Assembly: GCA_036266195.1 (NCBI GenBank)
Contig: DATANP010000332.1
Location: 1 to 5,654 of the forward strand
Length of the DNA: 5,654 bases
DNA from: DATMER01 sp036266195
Lineage (GTDB): Bacteria; Acidobacteriota; Thermoanaerobaculia; Multivoradales; UBA5704
Direction: 5' to 3'
The notes below the pieces were generated by a model. That model was not told the origin of the DNA. It did no database searches and saw only the letters and a program-made list of their open reading frames with translations. A program made the translations under genes and the position numbers. This document shows, in pieces, positions 1 to 4,494 of the stretch; position 1 is the first letter of the stretch, and every line of letters begins with the position of its first letter.

Positions 1-185
1 GTCGCCGAGGCGTTGTTGATCGAGAACAGGGTGTTGATCCCGTTCGCGTTGGCGATGTCGACCTCGAAATAGGGCACCAGCAGGGTCGCGGCCGGCACGG
101 CGTCGATCGTGCCGATCACCGCGAACGCCTGGCCACCCAGACCCACGAGGGCCATGAGAGCGAGGCAGAGGCAAAGCTTTTTCAT
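1..185 (-). CDS. Secreted protein of unknown function, N-terminal 61 codons (cut by left edge)
   Basis: The visible part is 61 codons from an ATG at 185, with the rest beyond the left edge. Residues 1-22 form a classical Sec signal peptide: two lysines, a Leu/Ala/Val core and an AFA cleavage site before V23. The mature protein begins VIGTIDAVPAATLLVPYFEVD and continues with NANGINTLFSINNASA, alternating hydrophobic and polar residues as in a beta-rich extracellular protein. I associate this motif with uncharacterised secreted proteins of Acidobacteriota (recall, not a search) and know no function for it. The start is well supported: AAGGAGA at 201-195 lies 9 nt upstream. It is on the same strand as the beta-propeller lipoprotein 285 bp upstream but has its own strong promoter and a long leader, so it is probably expressed independently. 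Function cannot be assigned from this fragment. Confidence 0.85.
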   Translation of the reverse strand, partial: MKKLCLCLALMALVGLGGQAFAVIGTIDAVPAATLLVPYFEVDIANANGINTLFSINNASA

Positions 186-186
186 T

Positions 187-267
187 TCAGACAATCTCCT
201 TGAGTAACCGTTGACGTTTCAAACTGCAAGCTGTACTGCCGAACTCCACTCTCCGAGTTGATGCCAT
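187..267 (-). CDS. Possible 26-residue leader peptide upstream of the edge gene
   Basis: This short frame begins at ATG 267 and stops with TGA at 189-187, one base before the ATG of the edge gene (TGA-A-ATG). It is preceded directly by AGGAGGTG (275-268), which with the next two bases matches ten bases of the usual anti-Shine-Dalgarno tail of 16S rRNA. The spacing to the ATG is only 2 nt after AGGAGG, which is short. The peptide begins MASTRRVEFGS and ends KRQRLLKEIV; it is basic, has no signal sequence and resembles nothing I know. If translated, it could couple ribosome transit to initiation of the edge gene or alter folding of the leader. The same frame is open further upstream to 423, but that part overlaps the promoter. 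Codon statistics are uninformative at this length, so this remains a candidate. Confidence 0.25.
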   Translation of the reverse strand: MASTRRVEFGSTACSLKRQRLLKEIV

Positions 268-277
268 CACCTCCTGA
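268..277 (-). promoter_or_regulatory. Near-perfect Shine-Dalgarno sequence far upstream of the edge gene
   Basis: The minus strand reads TCAGGAGGTG followed by ATG. AGGAGGTGAT is a ten-base match to the usual 16S rRNA tail complement. It ends about 82 nt before the ATG at 185, which has its own site (AAGGAGA, 201-195). It therefore serves either the 26-codon leader frame or as a ribosome standby site. Confidence 0.45.
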
Positions 278-421
278 TTAAAGAGTCGAACTCGAAAAGA
301 GCCGTCGCCCTCCGTGCCCTCTCCAGGGCCCGGGCGCGACCGCGCTCGTTGATTCTTTCTGAATCCAAGCGGCCGTCCCTCCACGGCTCCGGACGATCTC
401 CGCTTCAAATTATGCTTCTGC

Positions 422-451
422 ACTATAGGCAGCTCCGGACGGCTTTGTCAA
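422..451 (-). promoter_or_regulatory. Strong sigma70-type promoter driving the edge gene
   Basis: On the minus strand a perfect -35 box TTGACA (451-446) is followed after 18 bp by TATAGT (427-422), five of six matches to the -10 consensus. Transcription would start near 415-416. The -35 box lies only about 20 bp past the stop codon of the lipoprotein gene, so the promoter fills the intergenic start and leaves no room for a terminator before it. It stands out in an otherwise GC-rich sequence and would fire toward the edge gene and its leader. Confidence 0.65.
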
Positions 452-470
452 CACCCCAATACGGATTTCT

Positions 471-2225
471 CTACTTCTTCTTGGCGGCCTTCCAGGCGCC
501 CATGCCGCCCTGGTTGATGCACTGGTCAGGGGCGAACAGCGCCGAGGGCTCGCCCGCGAACTCCGCGACCAGCTCGTCGGCCGGGTCGGAGTCGAGGTTC
601 ACGAGCTGGACGTCGTACCCCCGGCACTTCCCGTGCGCCGGAATCTCCGGCGTGGTCTCGCGGTCGAAGGAGCCGTCCCCCTTGCCCAGGAAGATCCAGA
701 TCTCGCCCTCGCCCGTGGTCCCTGCCAGGTCCAGCCGGCCGTCGCCGTCGAGGTCGCCGCTGTCGAGGGCCGTCAGCCACGGACGCCCGTCGATCGCCGC
801 CACCCCCTTCCGGTCCCAGCCGCCGCCGGACCTGGCCAGGTACACGTCGATGCCCGTGCGCCATACCCCCGCTTCCCGCGAGAGATAGCCCACTGCAAGG
901 TCCTGCTTCCCATCACGGTTGAAGTCCGCCACGTCGACTGCGCTGACGTAGGAGCTCGGCCTCAATCCGGGAAGCTCGGCCTTGGTTCCGACTGCGCCGG
1001 TCCCGCCGATCCTCAAGATATCTGTCTCTCCGAATACGCTCGATCCCAGAATCATATCCAATCTGCCGTCGTTCGTGAAGTCCGCAACCGCAAGATCTTC
1101 GCCGAACAGCCGGGAGCCGGCCATTTCGTCCTTGCGCACCCAGGTGCCGTCCCCCTGGTTGAGGTAGACCACCGCGCCGTAGGCCACGCCGGACGCCATC
1201 CGGCCGCCGCCCGGGCCGAGGTTGCCCTGCATGCGCGGCCCCTCGCCGAGGGTGACCAGGTCCGGGCGGCCGTCGCCGTTCCAGTCGGCGGCCTCCAGGG
1301 TGCGCGAGGAGAAGCCGCCGATCTCCTCGCTCGCACCCGGCACCGCGAAGTCGAGCCCCTTGCCCCACTCCTTGAAGCCGCCGGCGCCGTCGGAGACCAC
1401 CACGAGCAGGCCGTGCAGGTGGACGGCGAAGGCGAGGTCGAGCTTGCCGTCGCCGTTGAAGTCCGCCACCGCCACGTCGCCGTAGTCGTAGGCCAGTTGC
1501 GGGAAACGGAGGCCGCTCCAGCGCTTCCAGCTCCCCTTGCCGTCGCCCAGGAAGATCACCGGGCCGCCGAGGCTCTTGCGAGCGGGCCCGTGGACGATGT
1601 CCGGGTTGCCGTCGCCGTTCATGTCCGCCACCTTGAAGCCGTTGCGCCACTGGCCGCGGTCGGGGAGCCCCTGGCCGAACGGCTGGAGGACCACGCGGTC
1701 CACGGTGCCGGTGGCGACCTTGTAGGAAGCCGCGATCTTCTCCAGGTCCTGCTCCGAGGGCCCGGTGGGCGCCGGCGGCGCGGCCTCGTTGTCCACCTTG
1801 TAGATCTTCACCTGGAAGCTGTCCTCGTCGTAGCTCGCCACGTCGAAGACCATGCCGTACTGGACCTGCACCTTGGTCTTCTCGTCGTTGAGCCAGCGGT
1901 ACCAGCCCTCGGCCTTGGGGATCTCGGTCAGGAAGTACTGGCGGCCCTGGTCGTCGACCAGCCACTTGCCGTCGGGCGGCTCGAGGGCGCCCGACAGGTC
2001 AGGGGCCGCTGGCGGCTTTTCCGCCTTGCCCGGGTTGGCGGCCGGCTGGGCGGCGGTCGACTGGGCAGCGGTCGGCGCCCCGGAGGAGGCGGGCTGGACG
2101 GCGGCGGCAGGCCGGGGCTGCTGCGAGCAGGCGCAGAGGACGGCGATCCCGCAGGCGGCGAGGAGCCGGCCGGCGGCCTTGGCGATCTTGGCGGGAGACA
2201 GACCTTCGGACATGGGCGTGAGCAT
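471..2225 (-). CDS. FG-GAP/VCBS-repeat beta-propeller lipoprotein
   Basis: A predicted surface or periplasmic lipoprotein of 584 residues from ATG 2225. The N-terminus has a hydrophobic core ending LCAC, with C33 the likely lipidated cysteine, then an Ala/Pro/Gln-rich linker (about 36-75) that would extend the protein from the membrane. A small region follows (about 82-146, rich in Trp and Tyr). Seven calcium-loop repeats come next, each a DxNxDGxxD-type motif beginning near D201, D265, D314, D382, D434, D491 and D545. Spacing is 49-68 residues, as expected for an integrin-alpha-like seven-bladed propeller. The last loop is degenerate (LDSDPADE, no glycine). Cysteines at about 534 and 569 could form a disulfide. 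The gene follows the ABC permease by 46 nt and is probably co-transcribed. Other possible starts are ATG 2213, which keeps the signal peptide, and ATG 2282, which overlaps the permease end and adds an unlikely charged extension. Ligand and role are unknown. Confidence 0.88.
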   Translation of the reverse strand: MLTPMSEGLSPAKIAKAAGRLLAACGIAVLCACSQQPRPAAAVQPASSGAPTAAQSTAAQPAANPGKAEKPPAAPDLSGALEPPDGKWLVDDQGRQYFLTEIPKAEGWYRWLNDEKTKVQVQYGMVFDVASYDEDSFQVKIYKVDNEAAPPAPTGPSEQDLEKIAASYKVATGTVDRVVLQPFGQGLPDRGQWRNGFKVADMNGDGNPDIVHGPARKSLGGPVIFLGDGKGSWKRWSGLRFPQLAYDYGDVAVADFNGDGKLDLAFAVHLHGLLVVVSDGAGGFKEWGKGLDFAVPGASEEIGGFSSRTLEAADWNGDGRPDLVTLGEGPRMQGNLGPGGGRMASGVAYGAVVYLNQGDGTWVRKDEMAGSRLFGEDLAVADFTNDGRLDMILGSSVFGETDILRIGGTGAVGTKAELPGLRPSSYVSAVDVADFNRDGKQDLAVGYLSREAGVWRTGIDVYLARSGGGWDRKGVAAIDGRPWLTALDSGDLDGDGRLDLAGTTGEGEIWIFLGKGDGSFDRETTPEIPAHGKCRGYDVQLVNLDSDPADELVAEFAGEPSALFAPDQCINQGGMGAWKAAKKK

Positions 2226-2244
2226 TCCTTCTCTACCTTCTCTA
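2226..2244 (-). promoter_or_regulatory. Tandem 9-bp Shine-Dalgarno-like repeat before the lipoprotein start
   Basis: The minus strand carries TAGAGAAGG twice without interruption (2244-2236 and 2235-2227), then A and the ATG at 2225. The first copy's AGG lies 10 nt before ATG 2225 and the second copy's lies 13 nt before ATG 2213. The repeat thus supplies a plausible ribosome site for either candidate start, and it argues against the overlapping ATG at 2282, which has only a weak purine stretch upstream. Confidence 0.45.
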
Positions 2245-2271
2245 TAGGGGGCCAACACGTGGCGGGAGCCT

Positions 2272-3078
2272 TCAGATCTCATCGGCGAAGGCTCTCTTCA
2301 GGCGGCGGAACAGCCAGAAGCCGAGGGATAGTAGCACGGCAGCCACCACGGCGAGAGCGCCGGTCCCCGGAACGGGGACGGCGCTGCCGCCGAGGAAGGC
2401 CTGGCGGTAGAGGCCGACCAGCGGTGTCAGCGGGTTGAGCTCCAGCCAACTGCGGAAGCGAACGGGCACGAGCGCCAGCGGATAGACCACGGGCGTCAGG
2501 TAGAACCAGGCGTTGAACACCATGCCGAGGATCTGGGCCGTGTCGCGGAAGAAGACGTGGACCGCGGCCACCATCAGGCCGAGCCCCAGGGTAAGGCCGA
2601 CCTGGAGCGGCACGGCGACCAGGAGCAGGGGCAGCCCGCCCCAGGAGAGCTCGCCGACGCAGGCCAGGACCAGCAGATAGATGCCGGCGGCGATCGCCTC
2701 GTGCAGCAGCGCGGCGAGCACCACCGCCAGCACCAGGATCTCGGAGGGAAAGCGCAGCTTCTTGACCAGGCTGGCGTTCTCGGTGATCGCCGTGGACGAG
2801 CGCAGCACCCCCTCGTGCAGGGCGAGCCACGGGAGCAGGCCGCCGAACAGGAAGATGGCGAAGTGCTGCGTCCTCAGTTGTCCCCCCGCCGGGCCGACCG
2901 GGCTGACCTTCATCACGGTCGAGAACACGAAGGTGAACAGCAGCAGCATCCAGAGGGGCTGCACCAGCGACCAGACGAAGCCGAGAAGCGAGCCGGCATA
3001 ACGTCCCTGGAAGTCCCTCCGCACCAGCTCTCGCAACAGGAAGATATGGCCTCGCACGATTCTCCGTTCAGGCTTCAT
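2272..3078 (-). CDS. ABC-2 type permease, Wzm/TagG/KpsM polysaccharide-export family
   Basis: A 268-residue integral membrane protein, the usual length for permeases that work with a Wzt/TagH/KpsT-type ATPase to export O-antigen, teichoic acid or capsule chains across the inner membrane. The family pattern is clear: a cytoplasmic amphipathic start with RDFQGRYAGSLLGFVWSLVQ (21-40), then about six membrane segments (near 33-57, 71-90, 112-138, 150-175, 182-204, 240-257). Conserved pieces include FGGLLPWLA (78-86), NASLVKKLRFPSEIL (101-115), FFRDT (176-180) and NPLTPLVGLYRQAF (215-228). A basic C-terminal tail is cytoplasmic. The ATG at 3078 has no clear ribosome site; a GTG at 3057 preceded by GGAGA is an alternative that would remove seven residues. 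It is the first gene of the leftward block and is followed by the propeller lipoprotein. No ATPase gene adjoins it on either side, so its partner must be elsewhere. Substrate cannot be read from the sequence. Confidence 0.92.
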   Translation of the reverse strand: MKPERRIVRGHIFLLRELVRRDFQGRYAGSLLGFVWSLVQPLWMLLLFTFVFSTVMKVSPVGPAGGQLRTQHFAIFLFGGLLPWLALHEGVLRSSTAITENASLVKKLRFPSEILVLAVVLAALLHEAIAAGIYLLVLACVGELSWGGLPLLLVAVPLQVGLTLGLGLMVAAVHVFFRDTAQILGMVFNAWFYLTPVVYPLALVPVRFRSWLELNPLTPLVGLYRQAFLGGSAVPVPGTGALAVVAAVLLSLGFWLFRRLKRAFADEI

Positions 3079-3083
3079 TGGGA

Positions 3084-3112
3084 TTGACAGGTTCGGGGCG
3101 CGGCCGTACCAT
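3084..3112 (+). promoter_or_regulatory. Promoter of the XRE-TPR-secreted protein operon
   Basis: A perfect TTGACA (3084-3089) is followed after exactly 17 bp by TACCAT (3107-3112), four of six matches to the -10 consensus. Transcription would begin near 3119, giving a leader of about 50 nt before the regulator ATG. The -35 box starts 5 bp outside the divergent permease start codon, so factors bound here could affect both directions. I could not identify a matching promoter on the minus strand for the permease. Confidence 0.5.
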
Positions 3113-3149
3113 CAGCTCAGCAGCGCAATGTATGGGAGTCTGACATAAA

Positions 3150-3161
3150 CTCGGCGCCGAG
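3150..3161 (+). promoter_or_regulatory. Perfect 12-bp palindrome, candidate operator
   Basis: CTCGGCGCCGAG is identical to its reverse complement and ends 10 bp before the ATG of the XRE regulator, downstream of that gene's predicted promoter. A symmetric site is what a dimeric XRE/Cro-type repressor would bind, so autoregulation is a natural guess. It lies upstream of the divergent permease as well. In RNA the same bases could form a short GC-rich stem close to the start codon. GC-rich palindromes of this length do occur by chance in such DNA. Confidence 0.4.
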
Positions 3162-3171
3162 CAAATCCCCT

Positions 3172-3567
3172 ATGACCTCGACCACGAAAGTCCGCCAGAT
3201 CCAGCTCGTCGGACAGAAGATCCGGCAGTTGCGCAAAGAGCACAAGCTGACCCAGGTCGAGCTGTCGCAGCGGCTTGGGATCCAGCAGTCGGACCTGTCG
3301 CGGATGGAACAGGGAGAGTACCGCGTCAGTCTGGACACCCTGTTCCGCATCCTCGCCGAGTTCAAGATGAGCATGGGCGAGTTCTTCGAAGACGTGACCC
3401 AGGAGTCCGTCACCCCGCGCGACATCCAGCTCGTGCAGCGCTTCAACACGCTGACCGCGGACGCCCAGCGCGAGGTCGAGGACTTCATCGCATTCAAGCA
3501 GTCTCAGTCCCAGGGCAGACGCAGCGCAAGTCCGGACCGCCTCGCCGGCGACGACGACGAGGCGTAG
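3172..3567 (+). CDS. XRE/Cro-C1 family helix-turn-helix regulator
   Basis: A 131-residue protein with one HTH_3 domain at about residues 14-72 (GQKIRQLRKEHKLTQVELSQ onward). The recognition region reads QQSDLSRMEQGEY (38-50), and LDTLFRILAEFKMSMGEFF closes the domain, all typical of Cro/C1-type DNA-binding proteins. A second helical stretch follows (81-112, RDIQLVQRFNTLTADAQREV), probably for dimerisation, then a Ser/Arg-rich and acidic tail ending DDDEA. There is no separate sensor domain, so signal input would have to come from a partner. The TPR protein encoded 11 nt downstream is the obvious candidate. The ATG at 3172 has no good Shine-Dalgarno sequence, which suggests weak or controlled translation; no better in-frame start precedes the domain. 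DNA targets are unknown. Autoregulation through the palindrome at 3150-3161 and control of the divergent permease are both possible but unproven. Confidence 0.9.
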   Translation: MTSTTKVRQIQLVGQKIRQLRKEHKLTQVELSQRLGIQQSDLSRMEQGEYRVSLDTLFRILAEFKMSMGEFFEDVTQESVTPRDIQLVQRFNTLTADAQREVEDFIAFKQSQSQGRRSASPDRLAGDDDEA

Positions 3568-3578
3568 GAAGGGAGAGC

Positions 3579-4487
3579 ATGAGGGAGTCCAACGAGACCG
3601 CACCGCACGAATTCGAGACCCTCAGGCAGCACTGGCATCAGATCGCCGAGGCCGGCCATCTCGAAGAGGCCATGGCCCTGCTCGAGACCTCCCGGGCCTG
3701 GGTCCTGGAACAGGGGGACCCGCGGCTGACCGACCTCCTGATCTGCGACCGCTCGGTCATGTCGATCGAGCTCGGCGAGGGCGCCAAGGAGCTCCCCCGC
3801 CTGCGCGAGATCCTGCTGCGCAACGCCGACGCGGCCAACTGCCGCGTGGCGGCCTACAACATCGCGCGCTACTACGAGCTGAGCCGGGACTACAAGAAGG
3901 CCCTGTTCTACGCCCGGATCGCCCGCGACCGCTCCGAGGTCCTCGGCCGTCGCGACTGGCTGGCGTCGAGCCACAACCTGATCGGCAACACCCTCCTCGC
4001 CGAGAGCTTCGTCGACAAGGCGCTGGAGGAGTATGAGAAGGCTCTGGAGTTCATGCCCGCCGAGGCGAGCCCGGCGCGGGCCAGCATCCTGGACAACCTC
4101 GGCTACTGTCGGGTCCTCCAGGGCCGGTACGACGAGGGCTACTCCTGCCTCTACCAGAGCCTCGCGATCCTCCGGCGGTTCCGTCAGACCCGCAACGAGA
4201 TCTCGACCCGGCTCGACCTCTGCTTCGCGCACCTGGAGACCGGACGCTTCGCCCACGCGCGGCGCCACGGCCTGGCGGCGCTGCGGCTGGCCGAGTCGAT
4301 GAACGAGGCGGACTCCGTCAAGAACGCCCTGTACCTGCTCGGCGAGGCGGCCCACCTGAGCGGCGACAACGAAGGAGCCCGGGGCTACTTCGCGCACCTT
4401 CAGTCGTCCTTCTATCCGGGCGAGTCGTACCTTCCGAACTTCCTGCTCGCGGTGGACGTCCGCAAGCTTGTCAATCTGCATGCCTGA
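3579..4487 (+). CDS. Tetratricopeptide-repeat protein, probable partner of the XRE regulator
   Basis: A 302-residue cytoplasmic protein with no signal peptide or membrane segment, almost entirely made of helical TPR-like repeats at about 16-44, 88-121, 129-160, 166-200, 207-240 and 246-279. The clearest are NIARYYELSRDYKKALFYAR (94-113), GNTLLAESFVDKALEEYEKA (136-155) and LGYCRVLQGRYDEGY (174-188). The C-terminus ends FLLAVDVRKLVNLHA. TPR arrays bind peptides or proteins; in RRNPP regulators (Rap, PlcR, PrgX) such repeats sense peptides and are usually fused to a helix-turn-helix domain. Here the two parts would be separate but adjacent proteins, which is inference. The start is good: GGGAG lies just upstream of ATG 3579, 11 nt after the regulator stop. 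The secreted-protein gene begins 7 nt after its stop, indicating one operon. No catalytic motif is visible. Confidence 0.88.
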   Translation: MRESNETAPHEFETLRQHWHQIAEAGHLEEAMALLETSRAWVLEQGDPRLTDLLICDRSVMSIELGEGAKELPRLREILLRNADAANCRVAAYNIARYYELSRDYKKALFYARIARDRSEVLGRRDWLASSHNLIGNTLLAESFVDKALEEYEKALEFMPAEASPARASILDNLGYCRVLQGRYDEGYSCLYQSLAILRRFRQTRNEISTRLDLCFAHLETGRFAHARRHGLAALRLAESMNEADSVKNALYLLGEAAHLSGDNEGARGYFAHLQSSFYPGESYLPNFLLAVDVRKLVNLHA

Positions 4488-4494
4488 GGTGCAT

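Larger units (their letters stand above)
186..415 (-). promoter_or_regulatory. Long structured 5' leader of the edge gene
   Basis: If transcription starts about 6-7 nt past the -10 box at 427-422, the edge gene has a leader of about 230 nt. It contains several inverted repeats. The largest runs from 405 to 367: AAGCGG pairs with CCGCTT, then after a 3-nt AGA bulge TCGTCC pairs with GGACGG (one G-T wobble) around a 12-nt loop. Others are TTGGATTC/GAATCAA with a bulge (368-349), GCGC-GGTC-GCGC (345-334), GCCCT/AGGGC (329-316), AACTC/GAGTT (259-242) and TGATGGCATCA (269-259), the last overlapping the strong Shine-Dalgarno. None is followed by a T-tract, so none is a convincing intrinsic terminator. 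I do not recognise a known riboswitch core. The region could be a cis-regulatory or stabilising leader, or the 5' part of an unannotated small RNA. Confidence 0.4.

Noticed and set aside
216..224. GTTTCAAAC inverted repeat near the edge gene start, considered as an operator
   Set aside because: It has only four-base arms around a single centre base and no second copy nearby.
316..329. GCCCT/AGGGC hairpin as a terminator of the lipoprotein gene
   Set aside because: It has a five-base-pair stem with no T-tract on either strand and lies beyond the strong promoter at 451-422, so it is better treated as part of the leader.
386..441. Direct repeat GCTCCGGACG at 386-395 and 432-441
   Set aside because: It is ten GC-rich bases without extension and contains the common palindrome TCCGGA. 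Chance is a sufficient explanation.
720..1630. Recurring CCGTCGCCGTT-like strings
   Set aside because: They are the reverse complement of the codons for the NGDGxxD calcium loops in the lipoprotein, not an independent DNA repeat or array.
633..2438. A 601-codon open frame on the plus strand, antisense to the lipoprotein gene
   Set aside because: The translation is a monotonous Arg/Ala/Val/Gly/His mix with no domain. The opposite strand encodes a clear signal peptide and seven FG-GAP loops. GC-rich genes commonly leave the antisense frame open.
3128..3148. A six-codon frame (ATG to TAA) in the leader of the XRE regulator
   Set aside because: No Shine-Dalgarno sequence precedes it, and a frame this short occurs easily by chance.
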